In this document: positions 28,183 through 37,520 of the stretch, piece by piece
Position numbering within the stretch: position 1 is the first letter of the stretch
Layout: every line of letters begins with the position of its first letter
Source of the DNA: an uncultured Christensenella sp.
GTDB lineage: Bacteria > Bacillota > Clostridia > Christensenellales > Borkfalkiaceae
Reading direction: 5' to 3'
Assembly (NCBI GenBank): GCA_905203015.1
Contig: CAJKUC010000012.1
Span: forward strand, 1 to 64,000
DNA: 64,000 nt
Translations under genes and position numbers: made by a program
Notes under the pieces: generated by a model
Told to the model about the DNA's origin: nothing
What the model saw: the letters and a program-made list of their open reading frames with translations, nothing else
The model's database searches: none

Positions 28183-29898
28183 TTATTTCTTTATCGTATT
28201 CCATGCCTCTTTCGTAAATCTTGTAGCATTAAATACCGCAACGGCATTTTTCCCGTCGGAATACGCTTCAAGGAAATTATCGTAACGAGTGTTGTCTATC
28301 GTAGGCGAAAGAGTTGTAAGCCCGGAAAGTTCAATCATAAGAGTACCGCGATTGTACTTGAATGTATTGTTATCTCCGGAGAAAAGCACAACGTCGCTGT
28401 CGGATCTTAATTCCAGCAAATCTTTATAAAATTTGGAGTTTACGTTATCTGCATTGATTTCATATTCGATAGGACGCATACTGCCCGTAGCTTCGGTGAA
28501 TGCCGCAAGCTCATTTTGCGAATAGCAGAATTTAACGAAATCGATGCTGGCGCGCTTTAACTCTTCGTTGTCTTTAATGTTGTTATTGATAAAACATACG
28601 CCCATACCCGTATCAATCAACGTATTCTTTCTTCCGTTGTTCTCGGTAACGGATGTATCGAGCGAAGTAGGCAACGGCATCCACTTGATGTTTCTGTCTA
28701 ACGCATTCTTTCCGCTCAGATCGGTATAATCGTTAAAGTTGTTAGCCATTTCGCTTTCAACCCACCAATACGATCCTTCCACCAGCATACCCTTTCTTGT
28801 CTTCCCTTTCACGCCGGAGCCGCCGAGAAGCATATTAAGCTGAGTTTCGGTATGGCTGACCGCATCGCCGTCGGCAAACGGTAAAAATCCTTCTTTCTTA
28901 ATGATTTCCAAAAACGCCGCAGCATAATATTTTGCCGCCATATCGTTTGTATAATATCCGTCCGCCTCGGTTGCCGCAACTTTTTTCGTCTTGGGCTTCT
29001 TTAAGTAACTAATACCCGGGAATAAGTTTTCGTTTGTAAAGAGAAGGTTGCCGTTTGCGTCGGTATCGACTACTTCGATTTCCGTCCCGTCGAACGTATA
29101 ACAGGTTTTCATACAATCATAGCCTGCAAGCGATGCCCAAAGCCCCGCAATCAAATACTTCGAATACCCGGGATACGCGCTTGACATAACGATCGGTTCT
29201 ACGTCGTTTTTTACAAGATATTCGCAAAGAAGAAGCATTTCCTGCAACGACGAAGGCAATCCGTCGTCAGCCGTTCCCGTCTTTCCGTCAGGGCCGCAAG
29301 ATTTCTTTGCTTTGCTTCTGCCTACAAAGGTAGCCGTGCCGAATTTATCGCTTTTCAACATTTGTCCGCTTTCACCCGGCGCGGCAAAATATGCGCCGCA
29401 AAAATCGAACGATTCCACATCGTAAGACAAACCGGCATAGAATTCCCAACCGGGAAGTACATAATATTTTCCGTCGTTGCCTTTAAGAGCCGCGCGCATC
29501 TGAGGATAAATACGCTCTTCGAGAGTCTTTCCGGCCTCTTCCGTTTCCACAATCTCGGTGAGATCCATCAGCAAATTATTCTGTATCAGATTGAACGTAT
29601 CGAGACGCTCAACGAAATATACGTTGTAAGCATCCGAATCCATAGACGCTTTACCGAGTCCGTTCCCGGGCGTAATATTGATTTTTACCCCGTTTTTTCC
29701 TTCCGCATAAGACTTATCTGCAACAGACTCCGCAAATCTGTCCGCCGCGCTGCGAAGCCACTCGCTGCCGACGCCGCCGTTATGCACCGCCACTTCCAGA
29801 ACGGTTTTCCCTTCGCTCGAATCTCCGCTGCATGCCGACGCCGAAAACGCCGTAGCCGCACACAAGCCGAGAGCCAACATTTTTTTCCAAATTTTCAT
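28183..29898 (-). CDS. Sugar-binding lipoprotein of ABC transporter
   Basis: The signal peptide ends in the lipobox SASAC/SGDSS. The 571-residue body has the features of large CUT1 (LplA/YtcQ-type) binding proteins: an early AVHNGGVGSEWLRSAADRF segment, MDLTEIVE, YYVLPGWEF and a late NRGTLMIEL. It binds the oligosaccharide outside and delivers it to the two permeases encoded just after it. A strong promoter (29939-29967) and AGGAGAT precede it, so it opens the long minus-strand operon. The ligand is unknown; the locus suggests a fucosylated or uronic oligosaccharide. Confidence 0.92.
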   Translation of the reverse strand: MKIWKKMLALGLCAATAFSASACSGDSSEGKTVLEVAVHNGGVGSEWLRSAADRFAESVADKSYAEGKNGVKINITPGNGLGKASMDSDAYNVYFVERLDTFNLIQNNLLMDLTEIVETEEAGKTLEERIYPQMRAALKGNDGKYYVLPGWEFYAGLSYDVESFDFCGAYFAAPGESGQMLKSDKFGTATFVGRSKAKKSCGPDGKTGTADDGLPSSLQEMLLLCEYLVKNDVEPIVMSSAYPGYSKYLIAGLWASLAGYDCMKTCYTFDGTEIEVVDTDANGNLLFTNENLFPGISYLKKPKTKKVAATEADGYYTNDMAAKYYAAAFLEIIKKEGFLPFADGDAVSHTETQLNMLLGGSGVKGKTRKGMLVEGSYWWVESEMANNFNDYTDLSGKNALDRNIKWMPLPTSLDTSVTENNGRKNTLIDTGMGVCFINNNIKDNEELKRASIDFVKFCYSQNELAAFTEATGSMRPIEYEINADNVNSKFYKDLLELRSDSDVVLFSGDNNTFKYNRGTLMIELSGLTTLSPTIDNTRYDNFLEAYSDGKNAVAVFNATRFTKEAWNTIKK

Positions 29899-29938
29899 AG
29901 TCTTTCTTATCTCCTGACGAATTTATATTTATTATATC

Positions 29939-29967
29939 ATTATATCGGATTTCGACTGCAAAATCAA
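29939..29967 (-). promoter_or_regulatory. Sigma-A promoter of the ABC transporter operon
   Basis: On the minus strand TTGATT (29962-29967) and TATAAT (29939-29944) are separated by exactly 17 bp. The start codon of the binding-protein gene is about 40 bp downstream. Confidence 0.8.
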
Positions 29968-29994
29968 GTTTCCGATAAAGATTTCATTTGTTCT

Positions 29995-32900
29995 TTATAG
30001 TTTAACCGCATTTATTTTATCAAGTAATGTTTGAATATCATTAAATTCACTTGCAGCCGATATCCCTGTTTCAGCAACTATTTCCTTGAATTTCTTACGG
30101 ATATTTTCATATCTTTCCTTTTGCGCCGCAACCTTTTTTATCGCATCGCTGCCTACAAGAGCTATTTTTGCGGGCGAAAGCCATTCGAGATCGATCCGTC
30201 TTTTTATCGCTTTATACAATTCGTAATCGCTTGTTTCGTATTGTGCTATCGCCGCATAGGCTTTATCCAGAATATCGAGCATTCCGCTTACATCGCTGTA
30301 AGAGAAATTTGCTCCTATCGGACCATCGTAGCCGCGCTGATACTCGCTCAATCTTTCCGCAAAAACACTCCGCCATTTTGTAAACAATTCTTTCATCGCA
30401 GGCGCAGCGTCTTTATACATCGCCGACATATACGAATCAATCAGCGTATCCATATCGAGCGAGCTGTTCGCCGCAAGTTTTGCCGTAACGTATTGATTCA
30501 ACGAATAAAACGCCGTGTATGCGTTGCGTTGTTTGCTTTGCTGCTGAACGTAGCACAATCCGTACCCGTACTCGTCGAGATATTTAAAAATATCCGCATA
30601 AAACGCATACGAATCGTAAAAGGCAAAATAATCTCTGAAAAAATTACCATACGTCCACGCCCAGGCATTGCTCCCGTTTTGCGCCGCAAACTCTCCCCAT
30701 TTTTTCATCCAACCCAAAATTTCATAATTCGAAAGCGTACCAAAAGAAGTTGTTCTCGTTTTCGTATCGGCTGCCGACGTCGTATAATCCGCTTCGCTGA
30801 GCGCTACCAACGGAACGATTTTATTCTTCACCGTCGGAAATGTTTCAGGCGCTTGAAGCATGGTCTGATACGCAAAAAACATATATTGCAAATCCCTTGC
30901 ATATTCCGGATTCTGTTTCATCCACGCTTCCACCAGATCCGCCACGTCGTCTAAAAAGAGAATTACCGTAGCTGAAAGCGAACCGTATCGCTCTTTAACC
31001 GCCCTGCACGCCGTACAATCGCATGTATTGTAGTTATCTTCCATACCGAGCATCACCGCATCGTACGATTTATTCGAAACAAATTTTTTCAGCGACTGCT
31101 CTATTCGTTCCGCGCAAAGTTTTACCATTTCGGTATACTCGGCAGAGTTTCCGCGCGCCGTGTAGCAAAGTTGCGCATTCACTCCGCCCCAGGCGTTCAC
31201 CGTCCATTTCGATTGATCCGAATAAAAGTACGGATGAGAATCGAGATATAACGATTTCGGAAGATAATACAACGCGTTATGCCCATAATCGGCTTTGCTT
31301 TCGTCTTCCGCGCTTACTATGGGCATCAGGTGCGCCCAGATATAATCGTTAATCTGCAAGTGTTCGGAATAATCCGAAAATTTTTGACCCTCGCCAAGAA
31401 CGATTCCCGTTTGCGCACGCAAGTCTATACTCGGAACAACCGTTTTATCGCAATCCGGACGAATAATTTCGCCTATGTTTTTTATTTCATAGCAATCTTC
31501 GGAATAAAATTCAAGCCCGAAAAGCTCTTTAAGTAAACCGTAAACGCCGTATAAAACGCCTTTATCCGATCCGCCTGTAATGTACACGTTGTGATTTTTG
31601 GTATATAACCGATAGCCGTTCGTTTTCAGCGCAGTGCCGGCAATCGCCGCGGTCCGATATAAAGAAGTCTTTCCGAGCGACAAATACGTTTGCTTCTCGC
31701 CGTGCGTAATTCCTACCGAATCATCGATAATATCAAGCGTAACGCCGGACGCTTCTTTAAAATATTTTGCTAACACCTCGGCAGCTTTTTGTAACGTAGC
31801 CGACGCGCCTTGCGGCAAAACGATGATATACTCGCTATCGTTGTTTTTAATAAGATATTCTCCGCTATCCTCCTTTTTCAGCTTAATCCCGCTTAAAACG
31901 ATTTTATCGCTTTCGGCGTTCGCCCATTTATAAACATATACTGTACTCGCTTGATGCCCCACTTCGCCAAGCAACGAAGTTTCGCCGATAAAAGATACGA
32001 TACAATCGGTAAAAGTAGTGTTTTTTAACCCGTATCCGCCGCTCGTTGTTCCGCCCGATAACGATTGAACGTTTCCGTTAATCATAAAATCGGTGTTTAC
32101 AAACGAACAATTCACAAGTCCGTCGCGCGTGAGCATTCCGTACCTTGTACTTTCCGCCGATACCGCGTTATTGATTTCAATCGTAACGTTTTCTATGCGG
32201 GCATTCGTGGCGATCACGCCGAACAAGATATTCGCAGACCACCCCGGCGCTCTGCCCGAATTGTTTACTATATTGATATTCCTTACAACCGCGCCGTTGC
32301 CCAGAACGCCGAAAATGCCGTAGCCGGTATCCGTGCCGCTCAAAATCGTAAGCGTATGACCTCTGCCCTCTAACGTACCCGTAAAGCCAACCGACATATC
32401 GCCGTTGAGCTCACTTGGAACAAGCAAAGATTTTAATCTTGACGCGGAAATATCGTTTTTTAATACAAAGTACCCGTCGATCGTTTGGGCGGCATCGGAA
32501 CAAATAATATATTTTTGCCAGTCTTCCGCAGAAGAAATCGCCGCCGTTACAATCGTCGTCGGGACGGTCAGCTTAACGTAGTCCGTCCCGTTGTTTGCCC
32601 GAACAATAATATTTACTCGTTGTCCTGTTTTTTTTTTAAGATTTTCGGAAAGAACAAGGTTTTTCGGATCTTTTCCCAAATCTTCGCCTTCGCAGGTGAT
32701 ACTTGTAACGGTGTAATCGCTATACTTTCCGAGATCGATTTCCGCAGATTTCGCCGCAACCGATACGTCTTGCGAATAATTTAACTGCGCATTTGTTACG
32801 CCGATTTCATCTACCGTGAATCCCTTCAGCGGAGTTCGACCTTCAATCGTTTGATTTTCACCGCAATAAATAGGCTCGCCGTTTGCACCTGTATGCCCGA

Positions 32901-34599
32901 TTTCACCTAATTCCGCACCGGGATAAAGATTTACAGCACAATTTTCAAACGTTGTTTCGGTCATCTGAAAATATCCGCTATTGCTTCCGCCGATTATCGT
33001 ATGCAGCTTAACGTTTTGTTTTACGTTGATCGTCAATCCTTTCACGGTTGATTTTCTGAACCCCGCATAAGACAAAAAACCGTATTTCGTTTCCACATTT
33101 GAATAATCGCCCGTTTCAATATTTACCGTAACGTTTTCGAGCGTTGCGCCTATTATACCGGCACCGAATATCTGATTGGTTCTATAACCCGGATTATATC
33201 CCTCGCTATTTTTTTGTATTGTAATATTTTTTACGATTGCCCCTGTTCCTAACGCGTTCACCAAACCGCCGCCGCTGGATCCGTAATACCCTACGGTATT
33301 TCCTTTTCCGTCAAGCGTGCCGCGGAAGCCGTAATCGCCGCCGGTTGTTGCGTCAGTAAGACTACCACCGGAAAGCGGATTTTTCAGCTGACCACCTCCT
33401 GCATTAAGAGATTTGCCGAGCACATAGTAACCATATATCGCGCCTTTATCTTCGCACCACATATATGTTTTCCATTCGTCTACGGAATTGATTGTAGCGG
33501 TTACAAGTGCAACGCTCGGTCTTATAAATCTGTCAGCCCCGTCTTGTTCTTTAACAACGATTTTAATCAACCAATTTGAATATAACTTATGTTTTGTTTT
33601 ATCATTTGCTAAATCGGCAGGAACGGCAAAACTATCCACCCCTCCCCAGCTAACAAACTGGCGATTGCTACTGCCGGCAACCGTTTGATCCCAACCTATA
33701 CTGGCGGTAACACCGGACGGAACGCTATATTCCATAGATTGCGTTTCGGAGGTGGCAGATAAGTAAAAAGGCTCAGCATTACTGTAAACTCTTATTATCT
33801 GCGTATTCGAACCAAGTGTAGCCTTAATTCTTGCATAGCCCGCTTTGTTCGCAGTCAAATTTCCCTCTGCCACGCTCACCGCATCGGCATTATCGGAAGT
33901 ATAAATCACTTTCAGGTCGGAAAGCTCATTTGCATTTGTATAAATTTTTTTGGGTGTGATTTTTAAACTTACAGAATCTTCCGAGCCAACCGTCAATGTT
34001 TTAGTATAAGCGGAAGGAGCAACCGAAGAAATCGCCGCGTCGATATAACCTTTCAGCGTTTTTGTCTGCTCCGCATCGAATTCGGCTTCACCCACGCTCG
34101 CTTTTTGCAAAGCAACCGAAGCTACGTAGGCAAGCGAACGCGATTGCGCATTGTTTGCCCAGGTGTATGTATCGCCGCTCTTTACGTACGCTCTCGCCAC
34201 TAATTTTCTTCCGTACGCGCTATCGGGAATGTTTCTCAGCACGTAGTTATATAAATAATAATCGCCTTCTACGGCAGGCTCGGCAGTTGCCACCGCCGAC
34301 ACGGCTTTTGCCGTTTCGTTGGTAAGTTGACCATTGCCGAGAAGATCTTCGGGAATCACGTATACGCCCGTTTCTTTATTCTCCAAAGAGTCGTACCAAG
34401 CCTTATTTACATACGCGCCGAATCTTACGCCGCTTTGCGTAACGTTGACGGACGCGCCTTCGCGCATATACACTTTGTCTGTTGCAGCGGTTACAGTTCC
34501 GTCTGCCGCGGCAGACGTTCCCAGAATACACAAACCCGCCGTAACGCAAGCCACGAATACAAGCGCAAACGACAATAATAATTTTTTAATCGTTTTCAT
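29995..34599 (-). CDS. Giant secreted DUF4838 protein with beta-helix modules, 1534 aa
   Basis: The signal peptide (MKTIKKLLLSFALVF, ending near SAAAD) directs secretion. Residues about 35-200 are an N-terminal domain of unknown type; residues about 200-275 look like a BIG2 Ig domain. Two GLUG/beta-helix modules start near 373 and 690 (GYYVLGKSL; GYFVLKNDI, then GTLEGRGHTL, then GIFGVLGNGAVVRN). From about 915 there is an alpha-glucuronidase-like N-domain, then DUF4838 with the Cys motif NTCDCTACRAV near 1193. No wall anchor is visible. It is thus a fusion of sugar-binding beta-helices with the domain of the 671-aa lipoprotein. It follows a 44-aa peptide gene behind a consensus promoter. Confidence 0.85.
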   Translation of the reverse strand: MKTIKKLLLSFALVFVACVTAGLCILGTSAAADGTVTAATDKVYMREGASVNVTQSGVRFGAYVNKAWYDSLENKETGVYVIPEDLLGNGQLTNETAKAVSAVATAEPAVEGDYYLYNYVLRNIPDSAYGRKLVARAYVKSGDTYTWANNAQSRSLAYVASVALQKASVGEAEFDAEQTKTLKGYIDAAISSVAPSAYTKTLTVGSEDSVSLKITPKKIYTNANELSDLKVIYTSDNADAVSVAEGNLTANKAGYARIKATLGSNTQIIRVYSNAEPFYLSATSETQSMEYSVPSGVTASIGWDQTVAGSSNRQFVSWGGVDSFAVPADLANDKTKHKLYSNWLIKIVVKEQDGADRFIRPSVALVTATINSVDEWKTYMWCEDKGAIYGYYVLGKSLNAGGGQLKNPLSGGSLTDATTGGDYGFRGTLDGKGNTVGYYGSSGGGLVNALGTGAIVKNITIQKNSEGYNPGYRTNQIFGAGIIGATLENVTVNIETGDYSNVETKYGFLSYAGFRKSTVKGLTINVKQNVKLHTIIGGSNSGYFQMTETTFENCAVNLYPGAELGEIGHTGANGEPIYCGENQTIEGRTPLKGFTVDEIGVTNAQLNYSQDVSVAAKSAEIDLGKYSDYTVTSITCEGEDLGKDPKNLVLSENLKKKTGQRVNIIVRANNGTDYVKLTVPTTIVTAAISSAEDWQKYIICSDAAQTIDGYFVLKNDISASRLKSLLVPSELNGDMSVGFTGTLEGRGHTLTILSGTDTGYGIFGVLGNGAVVRNINIVNNSGRAPGWSANILFGVIATNARIENVTIEINNAVSAESTRYGMLTRDGLVNCSFVNTDFMINGNVQSLSGGTTSGGYGLKNTTFTDCIVSFIGETSLLGEVGHQASTVYVYKWANAESDKIVLSGIKLKKEDSGEYLIKNNDSEYIIVLPQGASATLQKAAEVLAKYFKEASGVTLDIIDDSVGITHGEKQTYLSLGKTSLYRTAAIAGTALKTNGYRLYTKNHNVYITGGSDKGVLYGVYGLLKELFGLEFYSEDCYEIKNIGEIIRPDCDKTVVPSIDLRAQTGIVLGEGQKFSDYSEHLQINDYIWAHLMPIVSAEDESKADYGHNALYYLPKSLYLDSHPYFYSDQSKWTVNAWGGVNAQLCYTARGNSAEYTEMVKLCAERIEQSLKKFVSNKSYDAVMLGMEDNYNTCDCTACRAVKERYGSLSATVILFLDDVADLVEAWMKQNPEYARDLQYMFFAYQTMLQAPETFPTVKNKIVPLVALSEADYTTSAADTKTRTTSFGTLSNYEILGWMKKWGEFAAQNGSNAWAWTYGNFFRDYFAFYDSYAFYADIFKYLDEYGYGLCYVQQQSKQRNAYTAFYSLNQYVTAKLAANSSLDMDTLIDSYMSAMYKDAAPAMKELFTKWRSVFAERLSEYQRGYDGPIGANFSYSDVSGMLDILDKAYAAIAQYETSDYELYKAIKRRIDLEWLSPAKIALVGSDAIKKVAAQKERYENIRKKFKEIVAETGISAASEFNDIQTLLDKINAVKL

Positions 34600-34614
34600 A
34601 ATTTATTTTCCCCT

Positions 34615-34749
34615 TTAAACTTCGTAGTTCCAAGTGTCCTTCGGATAATCGATATATGTATCGCTTACTTGCGATGCATTTACGATATCCGTGCCTATCG
34701 ATTCTTTTAAATCGATAATTATGAGAACCGGAGCTTTGTAATTTTTCAT
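34615..34749 (-). CDS. 44-aa peptide ahead of the 1534-aa gene
   Basis: ATG at 34749 is preceded by AAGAGGTGAAAAA, a strong ribosome-binding site, and the frame ends with TAA 15 bp before the next ATG. The peptide begins MKNYKAPVLIIIDLKESIGT and ends DTWNYEV. It has no signal peptide; a short aliphatic stretch lies near the start. Short peptides of the pattern MK-x-Y-x-x-P-x-hydrophobic-D/E occur widely in Clostridia without known function, by my recollection. It shares the promoter and the putative AraC operator with the 1534-aa gene. Confidence 0.65.
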   Translation of the reverse strand: MKNYKAPVLIIIDLKESIGTDIVNASQVSDTYIDYPKDTWNYEV

Positions 34750-34811
34750 TTTTTCACCTCTTATTTTATTTAAAAACCCTTACAGAGCGGGTTTGTATTT
34801 TCTACACTAAT

Positions 34812-34840
34812 ATTATAAAACGACTACAATTATAAGTCAA
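34812..34840 (-). promoter_or_regulatory. Consensus promoter of the 44-aa/1534-aa unit
   Basis: On the minus strand TTGACT (34835-34840) and TATAAT (34812-34817) are 17 bp apart, near perfect for sigma-A. The 44-aa ORF starts 62 bp after the -10 box. Confidence 0.85.
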
Positions 34841-34859
34841 TTTCGATTTTTTCTGATTT

Positions 34860-34877
34860 TTATTGCATTTTTGGCAT
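34860..34877. promoter_or_regulatory. Candidate AraC operator, copy 1
   Basis: TTATTGCATTTTTGGCAT starts 19 bp upstream of the -35 box of the 34.8-kb promoter, an activator-type position. The same 18 bases occur at 45624-45641 in the araC promoter. Confidence 0.6.
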
Positions 34878-34898
34878 TTTCTTATTTTTAACGCCGAA

Positions 34899-37514
34899 TT
34901 ATCTCAATTTCCACTCGTTCGCGTAGATATTATTTACTTTCAACCTTCGTTCGTAGCGTTCTTTTTCAAGTTCGCTTGCGGGGTTTAAAAAGATTGTCGC
35001 GCCCTGCGTCTTTTGCGAATATTCATCTTTCGCGACTACGATTTTATACGTAAGACGAGCTTTATTTTTCGCCGAAAAATCGCCGTCGGTATACGTCGCG
35101 TTTTCGGTTACGGCCAACAGCCGGTATATTTTATCGTTTTCTACGGCGCGATATACCGCGTATTTTTCGCCGCAACGCCGCCATTTCAGCGCAACGCCGT
35201 TTCTCTTCCACACGGCAGATAAATTCTTCACTTGCTTCGCCGCTTCGATTTTTTCGAATCCTTTCAGTTCGTAAACGCCGCCCCTTTCGGTATCAAACGT
35301 AATTTCTCCCGATTTGTACTTGCATTTTACGGCTTTTTCCGAAAGAATTTCGGTAACGGTAACGCTCTTTACTCCGTCTGCCGTAACGGAAATTTTTCCG
35401 CCGGACAAAGATTTTATACGGCAGTTTTCGATTTTTTTGCCCTTACGCTTCGCCGAAACCGCGAAATTGCCGCGCGCCCTTAAATTTTCAAAAGAAACGT
35501 TTTTCCATTCTCTCGGCGTGGCGGGGAAAAGCGTAATTTTTCCGTCCCCGCTTTGCAAAAGCATTTCCGCAATGCCTGCGGTTGCGCCGAAATTGCCGTC
35601 AATCTGAAAAGGCGGATGCTCGTCCCACAGATTATCGTTCGTTTTCTCGCACAACAGTTTATGCAACAATGAATATGCGTTTTCGACGTCGCGAGCACGA
35701 GCGCGGCACAATATTCTGTATGCAAGCGCCCACCCCGTGGAATCGCCGCCGCGTAAATCAAGAGTTCTTTTTGCGCTGTCTATCCACGCGGGCGCGTCTT
35801 CGTTGATTATGTTGCCCGGCATTAACCCCATCAACTGAGAGATATGCCTGTGTAACGCCGCGCCGATTTCGCCGTAAAAATTTTCCTCGCCGTATTCTTT
35901 GATCTGCCCGCTGTAACCGATATTTACGGGCGAATATTTCTTTATACGGCGTTTTTCTTGTTTTACGGTTTCATCGTTTACGCCGAGAATGTCGGATAAA
36001 CGAATATCGTCTTTCGCGGTTTCGTAAATCATCTGCTGATCAAACGCACAACCTACCGTTGCATAGTACTGTTGCTCTTTGTATCCGTTCAAATACACGC
36101 CGGAAAGAATCTGTTCGGGCGAAGCCGAAGCCATACACAAATACTCGTTGCCATACTTTTTCACGCTTTTTTGCATAAACTGCGCGCAACCGTGTACGGC
36201 GGGATAGGCGTATTGCTTCAAAAATTCTTCATCGAGCGTATAATCGTAATAGTCCGCAAACATTTTTGCGGTAAGTCCGCCCGTACCGGGCCCGGAATGC
36301 AAGCTCTTACCGAGTCCGCTTATCTCGTATAAAAACGCCGCCGTCCCGATAATCCAGCCGCAATCTTCGTCTTTCTTCTGCGGCACAAAATCGCTAACCC
36401 ATTCTTTGGCGTATTTTTCGGCGCGTTTCGCATACGCTTTCCAATAATCCGCGTAGGCGGAAAACGTTTCGGCGATATTCGTATTCAACGCGCACCAATA
36501 ATTCATCTGCACGTTGATATTGTGCCAGATACCGCTTCCCCACGGCGATTTATCGTGCGCCGACCACGTGCCTTGCAACGACGCGGGCGGCGTACCCTTA
36601 CGCGAACTTGAAACAAGAAGATGCCTGCCGTACTGAAAATACGTTTCTAACAAAATCGGCTCGTCGTTTCCGTTTCTGTAAGAATTTAAAATTTCGTCAA
36701 TCGCGCGACCGTCGTCTTTTCCGCCTAAATCTATACAGGCGCGATTCATCAATTCGCCGTAATCGGCAACGTGCCGTTCGTACAATTTTTCGTACCCGCT
36801 TTTACGGCAGAAAGCTTCTCTGCGCTTCAATTCTTCGTGCGGATCTTCACCGATCGCTTTATGGCAATTCTCCTCAAAAACTTCGGCGCACAACTTATAA
36901 TTCGTTGCCAATACAACGAAAAACGTTACTTCGCTTGCGCCGGATATTTTTATTTCCGTATCCGATACGCAAGCTTCGCCGTCGGATAAAACAGAAAGTC
37001 TTAATTCTCCCGTACATTCTCTCAGCGGTAAAAATTGTCTTAAAACAAGAGAATTTTCTTCGGAAAAAATTTTTCCCGTTCTTCCGCCCTCGTTTTCGCT
37101 CCGCGTGCCGAGAAAGGGAATTACGAGCCGCGCCGTAAAATTCCTTTTTTCGCCGCCCGTAACAACTTTGTAAACGAAAACGTTATCCGGATAGCTGCAA
37201 AAAGCCGTCCTTTTAATTTTCTCTCCGTTGCAATCGAAAAACGAATATACTACGCCCGAATTCAAATCGAGTCCGCGTTCATAATTCGTTGTTTCGCCGA
37301 ATTCGCTTTCGATATACAAATCGGCGAAACTCGTTACCCCGCCGAGCGAGTATACGTTTGCAAATTCGTTTGTGGTAAATTGTACCCTGTCTTTTACCGC
37401 ACCGCCGAAAACGCTTGCGCCGAAATACCCGTTGCCGACGGGCAGAGATTGCGTTTCCCAGCCCTGCAACGAATCTTCCGCCGCTTCGTTGTACCTCATC
37501 ACATACTTTTTCAT
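34899..37514 (-). CDS. GH95 glycoside hydrolase (alpha-L-fucosidase type)
   Basis: GH95 enzymes cleave alpha-1,2-linked L-fucose or L-galactose by inversion. The opening MRYNEAAEDSLQGWETQSLPVGNGYFGASVFG is the family start. The two Asn residues that activate water lie in NINVQMNYW near residue 331, SPEQI near 465 contains the expected Glu region, and GDSTGWALAYRI near 590 the Asp region. Length is 871; the last 150 residues add a beta-sandwich/FN3-like domain. No signal peptide is present, so the enzyme acts inside on imported oligosaccharide; released fucose would feed FucI/FucU. No clear ribosome-binding site is seen 6 bp after the oxidoreductase stop, suggesting translational coupling. Confidence 0.88.
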   Translation of the reverse strand: MKKYVMRYNEAAEDSLQGWETQSLPVGNGYFGASVFGGAVKDRVQFTTNEFANVYSLGGVTSFADLYIESEFGETTNYERGLDLNSGVVYSFFDCNGEKIKRTAFCSYPDNVFVYKVVTGGEKRNFTARLVIPFLGTRSENEGGRTGKIFSEENSLVLRQFLPLRECTGELRLSVLSDGEACVSDTEIKISGASEVTFFVVLATNYKLCAEVFEENCHKAIGEDPHEELKRREAFCRKSGYEKLYERHVADYGELMNRACIDLGGKDDGRAIDEILNSYRNGNDEPILLETYFQYGRHLLVSSSRKGTPPASLQGTWSAHDKSPWGSGIWHNINVQMNYWCALNTNIAETFSAYADYWKAYAKRAEKYAKEWVSDFVPQKKDEDCGWIIGTAAFLYEISGLGKSLHSGPGTGGLTAKMFADYYDYTLDEEFLKQYAYPAVHGCAQFMQKSVKKYGNEYLCMASASPEQILSGVYLNGYKEQQYYATVGCAFDQQMIYETAKDDIRLSDILGVNDETVKQEKRRIKKYSPVNIGYSGQIKEYGEENFYGEIGAALHRHISQLMGLMPGNIINEDAPAWIDSAKRTLDLRGGDSTGWALAYRILCRARARDVENAYSLLHKLLCEKTNDNLWDEHPPFQIDGNFGATAGIAEMLLQSGDGKITLFPATPREWKNVSFENLRARGNFAVSAKRKGKKIENCRIKSLSGGKISVTADGVKSVTVTEILSEKAVKCKYKSGEITFDTERGGVYELKGFEKIEAAKQVKNLSAVWKRNGVALKWRRCGEKYAVYRAVENDKIYRLLAVTENATYTDGDFSAKNKARLTYKIVVAKDEYSQKTQGATIFLNPASELEKERYERRLKVNNIYANEWKLR

Positions 37515-37520
37515 ACGTTT

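Noticed and set aside
34615..34749. RiPP precursor interpretation of the 44-aa peptide
   Set aside because: No radical SAM, cyclodehydratase or peptidase gene lies nearby, so only its existence is claimed.
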